This document shows positions 26,472 through 37,269 of a stretch of DNA of 64,000 bases, in pieces. Location: positions 186,001 through 250,000 of the forward strand of contig NZ_QJRF01000030.1 of assembly GCF_013393345.1 (NCBI RefSeq), given 5' to 3'. The first letter of the stretch is position 1; every line of letters begins with the position of its first letter. The position numbers and the translations under genes are program-made. The DNA is from Pseudomonas taiwanensis (lineage in GTDB: Bacteria > Pseudomonadota > Gammaproteobacteria > Pseudomonadales > Pseudomonadaceae). The notes under the pieces are model-generated. The model saw only the letters and a list, made by a program, of their open reading frames with translations, had not been told where the DNA came from and made no database searches.

Positions 26472-27487
26472 GGGCGCCTCCCCAGCCAGTGCGGGCGTTG
26501 TTGCAGGGCATGGGGCCAGAGCACGTGGCAGACCAGCAGGATGCTCAGCAGCAGCGCGCCGGCCAGGGGCCAGCTGTACAGGGAAAACGCCGGGCGGGCC
26601 TGGCTGGCGCGCTGGGTCACCGGTTCCAGGCGGTCGAGGCTTTCCTCGATTTCCTCCAGCTCTTTGCTGTTACGTGCGCGGAAGTATGCGCCGCCGGTCT
26701 GTTCGGCGATGGCGGTGAGGGTCGGCTCGTCGAGGTCCATGCTCGGATTGAGGCCGAGGATGCCGAGTACGTCACTCTGCTCCGGATCGGCGCCGATGCC
26801 GATGGTGTAGATCTTCACCTTCTCTTCGGCCGCCAGGCGCGCGGCGGTCAGCGGGTCGATCTCGCCGCCGGTGTTGGCGCCATCGGTGATCAATACCAGC
26901 ACGCGGCTGTCGGCCGGACGCTGGCGCAGGCGTTTCACCGCCAGGCCGATGGCGTCGCCGATGGCGGTGTTCTTGCCGGCGATGCCGATCAGGGCCTCGT
27001 CGAGCCAGGTGTGCACGGTTTGGCGGTCGAACGTCAGGGGGGCCTGCAGGTACGCCTTGCTGCCGAACAGGATGAGGCCGATGCGATCGCCACGACGGCC
27101 GTCGATGAACTCGCCCATGAGGTGTTTCACCAGGGTGAGTCGGCTCACGGTTTCCTCTTCCCATTGCATGTCGGCGTAGTCCATGGACCCGGACACGTCC
27201 ACCGCCAGTAGCAGGTCCCTGCCGCTGGTGGGTAGCGGTTGTGGCTCGCCGACCCATTCCGGACGCGCGGCGGCGCAGAGCAGCAACAGCCAGAGCAGGG
27301 CGAAGGGGGCTTGTTGACGCCAGGCGGGTAGGTTGGCCCGGGCGCGCCGGCCCACCAGGCCTTCGAGGTCGGCGAGGAAACTCACCTTCAACGCCGCTTC
27401 ACCGCTGTCCGCCGGCGGCAATAGCAGGCGCAACACCCAGGGCAGCGGGGCAAGGAGAAACATCCAGGGCCAGGCGAACTCAAACAT
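26468..27487 (-). CDS. BatA-type vWA membrane protein
   Basis: 339 residues from the reverse-strand ATG at 27487 (MFEFAWPWMFLLAPLPWVL). Two N-terminal helices, a von Willebrand A domain at ~80-270 with an intact MIDAS (AVDVSGSM, later TxGD-like and ITDGANTGG), and a C-terminal helix make up the normal BatA layout. The intact metal site suggests that this is the ligand-binding partner of the pair with the degenerate BatB. It overlaps the DUF4381 gene upstream by 8 bases and the BatB gene by 4, so the whole operon is translationally coupled. Confidence 0.92.
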   Translation of the reverse strand: MFEFAWPWMFLLAPLPWVLRLLLPPADSGEAALKVSFLADLEGLVGRRARANLPAWRQQAPFALLWLLLLCAAARPEWVGEPQPLPTSGRDLLLAVDVSGSMDYADMQWEEETVSRLTLVKHLMGEFIDGRRGDRIGLILFGSKAYLQAPLTFDRQTVHTWLDEALIGIAGKNTAIGDAIGLAVKRLRQRPADSRVLVLITDGANTGGEIDPLTAARLAAEEKVKIYTIGIGADPEQSDVLGILGLNPSMDLDEPTLTAIAEQTGGAYFRARNSKELEEIEESLDRLEPVTQRASQARPAFSLYSWPLAGALLLSILLVCHVLWPHALQQRPHWLGRRP

Positions 27488-27971
27488 GCTTGCGGATCCA
27501 GGTCTCGACGGACTGGTAAAGGCCGGCAATGGCCTTGTCGTCCAGTTTGCACTGCGGGCGGTAGGCACCTTCGACCAGCAACATCCAGCGTGTCAGGCCG
27601 GCGGCTGGGCAGCGGTTGTCGAGGTAGGCCAGCCAGGCGCGGCCGCTCAGGGTATGACTCTGGTCTCCGGGATAGTGCATGCGGCAAAGACGTTTGAGCA
27701 GGCCGTTGAGCTCCTGCAGCCAGGGTCCGGCGGGTGCGCCGTCGTAGGGCTTGGGCAGACGCGCCAGTTCCTCCAGGGCGGCCTGGCGAAGCGGGTCCAG
27801 TGGCTGTTCGACGTCCACGATGGACGACTGTGTCCTGCGTTGCCACCAGCGCCACAAGAGCCATCCCAGCAGGGCGAGCAGGGGCGGCAGACACCACCAG
27901 CCGGGTGCGGGCGGCCACCAGGGAATGGGGGCTGGTGCGATCAGGGGTTCGAGACCGTCGAGCGGGTTCAT
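27480..27971 (-). CDS. DUF4381 membrane protein of moxR-bat operon
   Basis: 163 residues. One strong membrane helix (WWCLPPLLALLGWLLWRWW) near residue 30 separates a short Pro/Trp-rich N-terminus from a cytosolic helical domain with GRAWLAYLDNRC and a late ETWIRKHV. DUF4381 proteins are regularly encoded between DUF58 and vWA genes in MoxR operons and are presumed scaffold subunits. The start overlaps the DUF58 stop as ATGA. Confidence 0.9.
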   Translation of the reverse strand: MNPLDGLEPLIAPAPIPWWPPAPGWWCLPPLLALLGWLLWRWWQRRTQSSIVDVEQPLDPLRQAALEELARLPKPYDGAPAGPWLQELNGLLKRLCRMHYPGDQSHTLSGRAWLAYLDNRCPAAGLTRWMLLVEGAYRPQCKLDDKAIAGLYQSVETWIRKHV

Positions 27972-28968
27972 CGTGCGCCACCCCGATGCATCAGGTAGTC
28001 GCGCAGTTGTTCGATCATGTCTTCCTGGGTGGACAGCGGCAGCAACAGAACCCCCAGCCGCTGGGCCAGGCGCTCCCAGCGTGCGGCTCGGGCATCGCCC
28101 ATTTCGCGATAGGCCTGGCGCAGGTCGCTGGCGTGGGTGTCCAGTTCCAGCTGGGCGCCGTGCTCGGCGAAACGCAGCAGGCCGGCGGCCGGCAGCGCAT
28201 GGTCCAGCGGATCGGAAACCGGCATCAGGATCAGGTCGGTGTGACGCGAGAGGAGGCTGATCTGTTGCTCGGCGGTGTCGGAGAGGGTGCGCTCGTCGCA
28301 GAGGATCACGACGAGACTGCCCGGACGCAGTACCTCGCGGGCGCGGCGCAGGGCCAGGCTGAAACCTTCGCGCTGGGCACCGCTCGGGCTGCCGAGGGCC
28401 TGGTTGGCGCGGGCCAGACGGTTCAGCAGTTGCAGGAGGCTCTGCTTGCTGCGTCGGGGCTTGATCTCGTGGTGGTCGTGGTCGCTGAACACCAGCCCGC
28501 CGACCCGATCATTGTGGGCCAGGGCAGCCCAGCCAATGAGGCTGGCGGCCTGCGCGGCGAGCACCGACTTGAATACCAGTCCAGTGCCGAAGAATAGCCG
28601 TTGGCTCTGCTCGACCATGATGAATACCGGCCGCTCGCGCTCTTCGTGGAACAGTTTGGTGTGCGGCTCCTGGGTGCGCGCGGTGACGCGCCAGTCGATG
28701 GTGCGCACGTCGTCGCCGGCCTGGTAGATACGCACCTGGTCGAAGTCCACGCCGCGGCCACGCAGCTTGGAGTGGTGCAGGCCGATCAAAGGGCTGCGCC
28801 GGGCGGGGCTGGAGAACAGCTGCACTTCGCGGACCCGGTGGCGCATGTCGATCAGCTCGGCCAGGTCCACGTGCACGCCCTCTGCACTGGCAGCGGGTGG
28901 TGCAGAGCCAGGTGTCGCCGGACGGCGCTTCCTGGCCCGGAACTTCCAGACCACCGCTTTCAGGCGCA

Positions 28969-28969
<1 letters not shown>
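27968..28969 (-). CDS. DUF58 family protein of moxR-bat operon
   Basis: 333 residues from ATG at 28969 (MRLKAVVWKFRARKR); longer upstream frame lies inside moxR and is not used. The DUF58 signature is GVDFDQVRIYQAGDDVRTIDW near residue 90, followed by KLFHEERERPVF. The C-terminal half has a vWA-like fold without a full MIDAS. DUF58 proteins partner MoxR ATPases and may act as adaptors. The start overlaps the moxR stop by one base. Confidence 0.92.
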
Positions 28970-29928
<959 letters not shown>

Positions 29929-30337
29929 CGATGGACTCGTTGAGCTGGGGAAAAGAGAGCTGTAGGCCCTCCGTTGTTGATGCATAACTTTAATCCAGAC
30001 CAGGGGAGGCGGCCTAGAAGAGCCTGAATTCAGGCGTTGGTTCCGTGACGGGGATGGATATTTGCCATCGCTGGCAGTTCATCGCGAGTAACGCTTGGAG
30101 AGGACTTGTACGTTGGTATAGGCGGACGCTGATTGAACGAATATGTCGCAGCACCGTAAGCGCGCTGCATTGCTCCCTCGTTAAGCTTTCGCGGCAATGG
30201 TGACCGCCGGGTCGCAGTTGTTTCCCGGCGCTTGCCCGGAGCAGGGTCGCACTGCCCGGATCGACCTGTGGCCCTTTCTCCGCCTTTTAAGCGTTCTACG
30301 CTTAACCCCAACAAAACGAGCCTAGCGGAGCACAACC
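29929..30337. promoter_or_regulatory. 409-bp divergent control region between moxR and gdhB
   Basis: No gene seen; the open frame on the reverse strand has no ribosome site and weak codon usage. A clear dyad TTAAGCG-TTCTA-CGCTTAA lies at 30287-30305, 32 bases before the gdhB ATG, and may be an operator or leader hairpin. GGAG at 30328-30331 is the gdhB ribosome site. Confidence 0.5.
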
Positions 30338-33300
30338 ATGGCGTTCTTCACGGCGGCCAGCAAAGCCGACTTCCAGCATCAACTGCAAGCGGCCTTGGCG
30401 CAGCACGTCAGCGAACAGGCATTGCCACAAGTTTCCCTGTTCGCCGATCAATTCTTCGGCATCATCGCGCTCGACGAGCTGACCCAGCGCCGAATGTCCG
30501 ACCTGGCCGGCTGCACCCTCTCGTCCTGGCGCCTGCTGGAACGCTTCGACCCCGCCAGCCCTGAAGTGCGGGTGTTCAACCCCGACTACGAGAAGCACGG
30601 CTGGCAGTCCACCCACACCGCCGTGGAAGTGCTGCACCCCGACATCCCCTTCCTGGTGGATTCGGTGCGCATGGAGCTGAACCGTCGGGGCTACAGCATT
30701 CATACCCTGCAGAACAACGTGCTCAGCGTGCGCCGCAACGCCAAGGGCGAACTGCAGGAAGTCCTGCCCAAGGGCACCCAGGGCAAGGATGTGCACCAGG
30801 AAGCGCTGATGTACCTGGAGATCGACCGTTGCGCCAACAACGGTGCCATGAAGACCCTGGAGAAAGCCCTGCTGGAAGTGCTGGGTGAAGTCCGTGTGAC
30901 CGTGGCCGACTTCAAGCCGATGAAGGCCAAGGCCCAGGAGCTGCTGGCCTGGCTGGACAAGGCCAAGCTGAAGGTCGATGGCGAAGAGCTGAAGGAAGTG
31001 AAGGTGTTCATGGACTGGATCCTGGACGACCACTTCACCTTCCTCGGCTATGAAGAATTCACCGTGGCCGACGACAAGAACGGCGGCCACCTGGTGTACG
31101 ACGAGAAATCCCTGCTGGGGGTTTCCAAGCTGCGCCGTGCGGGCCTGAAGAAGGACGACGTGCACATCGAGGCCGAGGCCCTGGAGTACCTCCGCGAGCC
31201 CAATCTGCTGTCCTTCGCCAAGGCAGCCGAGCCAAGCCGTGTGCACCGTCCGGCCTACCCGGACTTCGTTTCCATCCGTGAGCTGGACGCCAAGGGCAAG
31301 GTGATCAAGGAGTGCCGCTTCATGGGCCTCTACACCTCCGCCGTGTATGCCGAAAGCGTCGAGCACATCCCTTACATCCGTCGCAAGGTGGCGGAAATCC
31401 AGCGCCGTTCCGGTTTCGATGCCAAGGCGCACCTGGGCAAGGAACTGGCCCAGGTTCTGGAAGTCCTGCCGCGTGACGACCTGTTCCAGACCCCGGTGGC
31501 TGATCTCTTCAGCACCGCCATGTCCATCGTGCAGATGCAGGAACGCAACAAGATTCGCCTGTTCCTGCGTCGTGATCCGTACGGACGTTTCGCCTATGCG
31601 CTCGCCTACGTGCCGCGCGATGTGTACTCCACCGAAACCCGCCTGAAGATCCAGCAGATCCTGATGGATCGCCTGCAGGCCACCGACTGCGAGTTCTGGA
31701 CCTTCTTCTCCGAGTCCGTGTTGGCGCGCGTGCAGTTCATCCTGCGCCTGGACCCGAAGATCAAGCTGAACGTCGATATCGCGTTGCTGGAGAAAGAAGT
31801 CATCCAGGCTTGCCGCTCCTGGAAGGACGACTACGCCAGCCTGGTCAACGAAAGCTTCGGCGAAGGGCAGGGCACCCGTGTCCTGGCGGACTTCCCGAAA
31901 GGCTTCCCGGCCGGCTATCGCGAGCGCTTCGCCCCGCACTCGGCGGTGGTGGACATGCAGCACCTGCACAGCCTGTCCGACGAGCGCCCGCTGGTGATGA
32001 GCTTCTACCAGCCGCTGGCCCAGGGTGAGCAGCAGCTGCACTGCAAGCTCTACCACGCCGACACCCCGCTGGCGCTGTCCGACGTCCTGCCGATCCTGGA
32101 GAACCTCGGCCTGCGCGTACTGGGCGAGTTCCCCTATCGCCTGGCGCGCCAGGACGGTCGCCAGTACTGGATTCACGACTTCGCCTTCACCAGCGCCCTG
32201 GGCAATGAAGTGGACCTGCAGGAACTGAACGACACCCTGCAGGACGCCTTCGTCCATATCGTTGGCGGCCATGCCGAGAACGATGCCTTCAACCGCCTGG
32301 TGCTGACCGCCGCCATGCCGTGGCGCGATGTGGCCCTGCTGCGTGCCTATGCGCGCTACCTGAAGCAGATTCGCCTGGGCTTCGACCTCTCCTACATCGC
32401 CAGCACCCTGCTGAACCACGCCAACATCGCCAAGGAGCTGGTGCGCCTGTTCAAGACCCGCTTCTACCTGGCGCGCAAGCTGGCGACGGACGACCTGGAA
32501 GACAAGCAACAGAAGCTGGAGCAGGCCATCCTCGGTGAGCTGGACAACGTGGCGGTGCTCAACGAAGACCGCATCCTGCGTCGCTACCTGGACCTGATCA
32601 AGGCGACCCTGCGCACCAACTTCTACCAGCCCGACGCATCCGGCCAGAACAAGTCGTACTTCAGCTTCAAGCTGAGTCCGCGCCTGATTCCGGAAATCCC
32701 GCGTCCGGTGCCCAAGTTCGAAATCTTCGTCTACTGCCCGCGCGTCGAGGGCGTGCACCTGCGCTTCGGCGACGTGGCCCGCGGCGGCCTGCGCTGGTCC
32801 GATCGCGAGGAAGACTTCCGTACCGAAGTGCTGGGCCTGGTGAAGGCGCAGCAGGTGAAGAACGCGGTCATCGTGCCCATGGGTGCCAAGGGCGGCTTCA
32901 TTCCGCGTCGCCTGCCGGTGGGCGGCACTCGTGACGACATCCAGAACGAGGCCATCGCCTGCTACCGCATCTTCATCTCCGGTCTGCTGGACGTGACCGA
33001 CAACCTGAAGGAAGGCAAGGTGGTGCCGCCGGCCAACGTGGTGCGCCACGACGCCGACGACCCCTATCTGGTGGTCGCCGCCGACAAGGGCACCGCGACC
33101 TTCTCCGACATCGCCAACGGCATTGCCCAGGATTACGGCTTCTGGCTGGGTGACGCCTTCGCCTCCGGCGGTTCGGCTGGTTACGACCACAAGGGCATGG
33201 GCATCACCGCCAAGGGCGGCTGGGTGTCGGTGCAGCGTCACTTCCGCGAACGCGGCATCGACGTGCAGAAGGATCACGTCACCGTGATCGGCATCGGCGA

Positions 33301-35200
33301 CATGGCAGGTGACGTGTTCGGCAACGGCCTGCTGCTGTCGGACAAGCTGCAGCTGGTTGCCGCCTTCAACCACATGCACATCTTCATCGACCCGAACCCG
33401 GATTCGGCGTCCAGCTTCATCGAGCGCAAGCGCATGTTCGACCTGCCGCGCTCCTCCTGGGCCGACTACGATGCCAAGCTGATCTCCGAGGGCGGCGGCA
33501 TCTTCCTACGCGCCGCCAAGAGCATCGCCATCAGCCCGCAGATGCAGCAACGCTTCGAGATCGAGGCCGACAAGCTGACCCCGACCGAGCTGCTCAACGC
33601 TCTGCTGAAGGCGCCGGTGGACCTGCTCTGGAACGGCGGCATCGGCACCTACGTCAAGGCCAGCAGCGAAAGCCACGCCGATGTGGGCGACAAGGCCAAC
33701 GACGCTCTGCGTGTGGATGGTCGTGAGCTGCGTGCCAAAGTGGTGGGCGAGGGCGGCAACCTCGGCATGACCCAACTGGGTCGTGTCGAGTACGGCCTCA
33801 ACGGTGGCGCCAGCAACACTGACTTCATCGACAACGCCGGCGGTGTGGACTGCTCGGACCATGAGGTCAACATCAAGATCCTGCTCAACGAGATCGTGGC
33901 CAACGGCGACATGACCGGCAAACAGCGCAACAAGCTGCTGGCCGAGATGACCGATGACGTGGGCAACCTGGTGCTGGGCAACAACTACAAGCAGACCCAG
34001 GCGCTCTCACTGGCGCAGCGCCGCGCTCGCGAGAAGATCGGCGAGTACAAGCGCCTGATGAACGCCCTGGAAGCGGCCGGCAAGCTGGACCGTGGCCTGG
34101 AGTTCCTGCCCGCAGACGAGGAGCTGAACGAGCGCATTGCCAATGGCCAGGGCCTGACCCGCCCCGAGCTGGCGGTGCTGATCTCCTACAGCAAGATCGA
34201 CCTCAAGGAGTCGCTGCTCAAATCCCTGGTGCCGGATGACGACTACCTGGCCCAGGAAATGGAAACCGCCTTCCCGGCACGTTTGGCCGAGACCTTCGGC
34301 GAGTCCATGCGTCGTCACCGCCTGAAGCGCGAAATCATCAGCACCCAGATCGCCAACGACCTGGTCAACCACATGGGCATCACCTTCGTGCAACGTCTGA
34401 AGGAGTCCACAGGCATGAGCGCGGCCAACGTGGCTGGCGCCTACGTGGTGGTGCGTGACGTGTTCCGCCTGCCGCACTGGTGGAAGCAGATCGAGGCGCT
34501 GGACTACAAGGTGCCGGCCGAACTGCAGCTGACCCTGATGGATGAGCTGATGCGCCTCGGCCGCCGCGCTACCCGCTGGTTCCTGCGCAGCCGTCGTGAA
34601 GACCAGAACGCCGCGCGCGACGTCAACCACTTCGCCCCGCGTGTGGAGGCCCTGGCCGGTCGTCTGGACGAACTGCTCGAAGGCCCATCCCGCGAGCAGT
34701 GGCTTGCTCGCTTCCAGTCCTACGTGGAAGCCGGCGCGCCGGAGGACCTGGCTCGTGTCGTGGCGGGTACCAGCCACCTCTACACGCTGCTGCCGATCAT
34801 CGAGGCATCGGATGTCACCGGCAAAGACACTGCCGAAGTGGCCACTGCCTACTTCGCGGTGGGCGGCGCACTGGACCTATCCTGGTACCTGCAGCAGATC
34901 ACCAGCCTGCCGGTGGAGAACAACTGGCAAGCGCTGGCGCGGGAAGCTTTCCGTGACGACCTGGACTGGCAGCAGCGTGCGATCACCATCTCCGTCCTGC
35001 AGATGAACGAAGGTCCTGCGGACATCGAGGAGCGCGTGGCGCTGTGGCTGGACCAGCATCGCGCCCTGGTGGAGCGCTGGAAGGCCATGCTGATCGAACT
35101 GCGCGCCGCCACAGCGACCGACTACGCCATGTACGCGGTGGCCAACCGCGAACTCATGGACCTGGCCCAGAGCGGCCAGCACGGCATCTGCATTCCGTGA
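30338..35200 (+). CDS. gdhB: NAD-specific glutamate dehydrogenase, large (180-kDa) type
   Basis: 1620 residues, exactly the size known for the Pseudomonas GDH-180 class. It catalyses NAD-dependent oxidative deamination of glutamate to 2-oxoglutarate and ammonia and works mainly in amino-acid catabolism. The catalytic core lies around residues 800-1250: KFEIFVYCPRVEGVHLRFGD, then VARGGLRWSDR, PMGAKGGF (catalytic lysine, about residue 851), a dinucleotide-binding GIGDMAGDVFGNG near 990, and LWNGGIGTYVK near 1100. The N-terminal ~700 residues hold ACT-like regulatory segments found in this class. It is monocistronic, with GGAG before the start and a strong terminator after the stop. Confidence 0.98.
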   Translation: MAFFTAASKADFQHQLQAALAQHVSEQALPQVSLFADQFFGIIALDELTQRRMSDLAGCTLSSWRLLERFDPASPEVRVFNPDYEKHGWQSTHTAVEVLHPDIPFLVDSVRMELNRRGYSIHTLQNNVLSVRRNAKGELQEVLPKGTQGKDVHQEALMYLEIDRCANNGAMKTLEKALLEVLGEVRVTVADFKPMKAKAQELLAWLDKAKLKVDGEELKEVKVFMDWILDDHFTFLGYEEFTVADDKNGGHLVYDEKSLLGVSKLRRAGLKKDDVHIEAEALEYLREPNLLSFAKAAEPSRVHRPAYPDFVSIRELDAKGKVIKECRFMGLYTSAVYAESVEHIPYIRRKVAEIQRRSGFDAKAHLGKELAQVLEVLPRDDLFQTPVADLFSTAMSIVQMQERNKIRLFLRRDPYGRFAYALAYVPRDVYSTETRLKIQQILMDRLQATDCEFWTFFSESVLARVQFILRLDPKIKLNVDIALLEKEVIQACRSWKDDYASLVNESFGEGQGTRVLADFPKGFPAGYRERFAPHSAVVDMQHLHSLSDERPLVMSFYQPLAQGEQQLHCKLYHADTPLALSDVLPILENLGLRVLGEFPYRLARQDGRQYWIHDFAFTSALGNEVDLQELNDTLQDAFVHIVGGHAENDAFNRLVLTAAMPWRDVALLRAYARYLKQIRLGFDLSYIASTLLNHANIAKELVRLFKTRFYLARKLATDDLEDKQQKLEQAILGELDNVAVLNEDRILRRYLDLIKATLRTNFYQPDASGQNKSYFSFKLSPRLIPEIPRPVPKFEIFVYCPRVEGVHLRFGDVARGGLRWSDREEDFRTEVLGLVKAQQVKNAVIVPMGAKGGFIPRRLPVGGTRDDIQNEAIACYRIFISGLLDVTDNLKEGKVVPPANVVRHDADDPYLVVAADKGTATFSDIANGIAQDYGFWLGDAFASGGSAGYDHKGMGITAKGGWVSVQRHFRERGIDVQKDHVTVIGIGDMAGDVFGNGLLLSDKLQLVAAFNHMHIFIDPNPDSASSFIERKRMFDLPRSSWADYDAKLISEGGGIFLRAAKSIAISPQMQQRFEIEADKLTPTELLNALLKAPVDLLWNGGIGTYVKASSESHADVGDKANDALRVDGRELRAKVVGEGGNLGMTQLGRVEYGLNGGASNTDFIDNAGGVDCSDHEVNIKILLNEIVANGDMTGKQRNKLLAEMTDDVGNLVLGNNYKQTQALSLAQRRAREKIGEYKRLMNALEAAGKLDRGLEFLPADEELNERIANGQGLTRPELAVLISYSKIDLKESLLKSLVPDDDYLAQEMETAFPARLAETFGESMRRHRLKREIISTQIANDLVNHMGITFVQRLKESTGMSAANVAGAYVVVRDVFRLPHWWKQIEALDYKVPAELQLTLMDELMRLGRRATRWFLRSRREDQNAARDVNHFAPRVEALAGRLDELLEGPSREQWLARFQSYVEAGAPEDLARVVAGTSHLYTLLPIIEASDVTGKDTAEVATAYFAVGGALDLSWYLQQITSLPVENNWQALAREAFRDDLDWQQRAITISVLQMNEGPADIEERVALWLDQHRALVERWKAMLIELRAATATDYAMYAVANRELMDLAQSGQHGICIP

Positions 35201-35232
35201 TGCCTGTGGCTTCGTAAAGGTTTTGTGCTCTC

Positions 35233-35258
35233 AGCCCCGCTTCGGCGGGGCTTTTTTT
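35233..35258 (+). terminator. Terminator after gdhB
   Basis: Stem AGCCCCGC (35233-35240) / GCGGGGCT (35245-35252), with a stable TTCG tetraloop and a run of seven T residues. Confidence 0.95.
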
Positions 35259-35317
35259 CGTCCGACGGATTTCGCTGTGGGGGATCTCAATCGCGAGTAG
35301 GGCTCATGGCCGAACGT

Positions 35318-35381
35318 GTAGGAGCGAGCTTGCTCGCGAACAGCCCGGGCGGGATCTTTTCGCGAGCAAGCTCGCTCCTAC
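35318..35381. repeat. REPIN copy 4
   Basis: The same 23-bp inverted arms as the array at 22625-23070 (35318-35340 and 35359-35381), with an 18-base spacer beginning CAGCCCGGGC as in copy 3. It stands alone, between the gdhB terminator and the NUDIX gene. Confidence 0.9.
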
Positions 35382-35526
35382 AGAAGATCCGACTTCAACC
35401 TGACTATCGGAGTCGGGATTCGGGTTCAGTCCCCTGAAATGGCCTCAAGCGTTCGAGGAAGGTCGTAGCTTTGCCTGAACTTTTCCTCTCTTGCCCTGGC
35501 CCTTAGGAAACAGAGGAGGAGAAATC

Positions 35527-35904
35527 ATGATTGCACCCATAGAGCTGCATGCAACCGTCCTTTGCCACCAGGCCGACAGGATTCTGTTCGTGCGGAAGGA
35601 GGCACCGGAATGGTCCTTGCCCGGCGGCAAGATCGAAGTGAACGAGCTGCCGGTCGAGGCCGCGCGGCGCGAGCTGAGGGAGGAAACGACGTTGCCCTTC
35701 GAGAATGCCCAGTTCCTCGGGCGGCATGTGTTCGAGGCGGAAGACCACCACTTCTATCGGATGGCTGTGCCCGAATCCCTTGAGCCTCACCCCGACGGCG
35801 AGATCGTCGAATGCCGCTGGTTCACTCTGGACGAGCTGGGAAGCGTGTCGGTGAAACCGACCAACATGGCGCTGCTCCGGCTGCATGGCGAAAAGATCCA
35901 GTAA
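35527..35904 (+). CDS. NUDIX hydrolase
   Basis: 125 residues from ATG 35527, fixed by the strong ribosome site AGGAGGAG just upstream rather than an earlier in-frame ATG at 35491. The NUDIX box is complete: GGKIEVNELPVEAAR then RELREETTL, giving G-x5-E-x7-RELREE. Such enzymes hydrolyse nucleoside diphosphates linked to another group; the exact substrate is not evident. The absence of other domains is compatible with an MutT-like or housekeeping role. It converges on the reverse-strand gene at 35971. Confidence 0.9.
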   Translation: MIAPIELHATVLCHQADRILFVRKEAPEWSLPGGKIEVNELPVEAARRELREETTLPFENAQFLGRHVFEAEDHHFYRMAVPESLEPHPDGEIVECRWFTLDELGSVSVKPTNMALLRLHGEKIQ

Positions 35905-35970
35905 GGCCGGGACCTGAACGAGGGCGAACTGAGGGAAGAGTCGCTTTCGGTGGGGGAGTGTGTCCGGCCC

Positions 35971-36843
35971 TCAGGCCAGTGCCCGCAGGTACTTCACGAC
36001 ATCGGCCGCGCCAGCCAGCCGCAGGCCTTCGCCGAGGGCGGTGGCGTCGGCGTGCTTCTTGGGCAGCAGGATGAACTCCGGCGCACCCGCATGGCGGAGA
36101 ATGGTCAGGCGGGAATAGGGAATGCCGCCATCCAGCAGCAGGCCCATGAAGGAGGGGTCGCTCCAGGCCTGCACGGGCATGGCGAGGACATGGTAGCGAT
36201 CATCCAGCAGTTCGAGGCCGCCAGCGTCGATGCGGTAGTCGGTGATCTCGGCGGGGAGGGTGGCTTCCAGCTCTCGCAAGCGGGCGTACGCGATCGACGC
36301 GGCAAACGCTTCCGCATGCTGGTCGCCGTTCCAGAACACGCGTTTTCCGCACCAATTGGCCCGGAACAGGCTGATGGGCGAACCGGCGAGGAAGCGCGGC
36401 AACGGCAGGCTGATGGCCTTGATGAAGTCCTTGTAGCTGATGATCCGCACTTTGCGGCTGGGCAGGCCGGTCAGGTAGTCCTCGAAGCTGGCGATGGTCG
36501 CCGGCTCGTTTTCCTGGCCGCAGAAGCCATCGACATGGCGCAGGTCGAAGCTGGAGAGGTGCTGCTCACTGCGCTTGATCACGCCGACCAGCACTGCATG
36601 GGCTTCGGCCTTGTCATCCTGGACGGGGCCGGACAACGCGCTGCGCGGTAGCTCCACCAGACGGTGCAGGGGCGGCCCTGCCTGCCACCAGATGGTTTGC
36701 TGGGGACAGGGCAGTTGCTGGAATGGCAGATGCAGTTGACTGGCGCGCTCGAACACGCGGCGCGGAGCCTTGCCAAGGCCAAAACGCTGGGCGATTGCAG
36801 CCAGGCGGGCGCTCAATGGGGGGGGTGGCTGCATCTGACTCAT
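35971..36843 (-). CDS. Uncharacterised conserved protein
   Basis: 290 residues, soluble, no signal peptide or membrane helix. Codon usage is normal for the backbone, and the gene fills the gap between NUDIX and DUF2835 on the opposite strand. Recognisable stretches such as FCGQENEPATIASFEDYLTG and SLFRANWCGKRVFWNGDQHA suggest a single globular domain, but I cannot name a family with certainty; it may be one of the Pseudomonas-restricted DUF families. No catalytic motif is identified. Confidence 0.75.
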   Translation of the reverse strand: MSQMQPPPPLSARLAAIAQRFGLGKAPRRVFERASQLHLPFQQLPCPQQTIWWQAGPPLHRLVELPRSALSGPVQDDKAEAHAVLVGVIKRSEQHLSSFDLRHVDGFCGQENEPATIASFEDYLTGLPSRKVRIISYKDFIKAISLPLPRFLAGSPISLFRANWCGKRVFWNGDQHAEAFAASIAYARLRELEATLPAEITDYRIDAGGLELLDDRYHVLAMPVQAWSDPSFMGLLLDGGIPYSRLTILRHAGAPEFILLPKKHADATALGEGLRLAGAADVVKYLRALA

Positions 36844-36990
36844 GGCCTGAAAACTCCTCGGTCACGGCAGGCAGTGTGGCAGAGGCTTGCCGGCCGCGCG
36901 AACCGGGTGTCGGACAATTCCGCTTGGCGGGGAATCAGGACGAACGGACGGTGTGGCAGAATCCTGCTCTTCATTGTCGAGGACGCCTCC

Positions 36991-37212
36991 ATGCCCAGCG
37001 TGATGCTGGATATTTCCCTGACTGCGGACGAATTCCGTGCAGTCTATCAAGGTCGGGCCAACCGTGTGCTGCTGCGCAGTCGCGATGGCCGGAAGGTCAG
37101 CCTGCCGGCCCATCATCTGCGCCCGCATCTGGGTCACACCGGGGTTTGCGGCACCTTCGAGCTGGAATTCTCGGCCGATGGCAAGCTCCTGAGCCTGCGT
37201 CGCCTCGCCTGA
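36991..37212 (+). CDS. DUF2835 family small protein
   Basis: 73 residues from ATG 36991, with GAGG at 36979-36982; longer upstream frames are antisense to the previous gene. It matches the DUF2835 family (LTADEFRAVYQGRANRVLLR, then LPAHHLRPHLGHTGVCGTFE), small beta-rich proteins of unknown role normally found just before pyrD in pseudomonads. Confidence 0.88.
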   Translation: MPSVMLDISLTADEFRAVYQGRANRVLLRSRDGRKVSLPAHHLRPHLGHTGVCGTFELEFSADGKLLSLRRLA

Positions 37213-37227
37213 AGGGGGCAGCGCAGC

Positions 37228-37233
37228 TATAAT
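37228..37233 (+). promoter_or_regulatory. Candidate -10 box for pyrD
   Basis: Perfect TATAAT 37 bases before the pyrD ATG, within the 57-base gap after DUF2835. No good -35 hexamer is visible at the right distance. Confidence 0.45.
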
Positions 37234-37269
37234 CGCCGGCCCATATCGCCGATCGATGCCCGACCGACC

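Noticed and set aside
30302-33379. 1025-codon open frame opposite gdhB
   Set aside because: Antisense shadow; repetitive His/Gln/Val content comes from forward codon bias.
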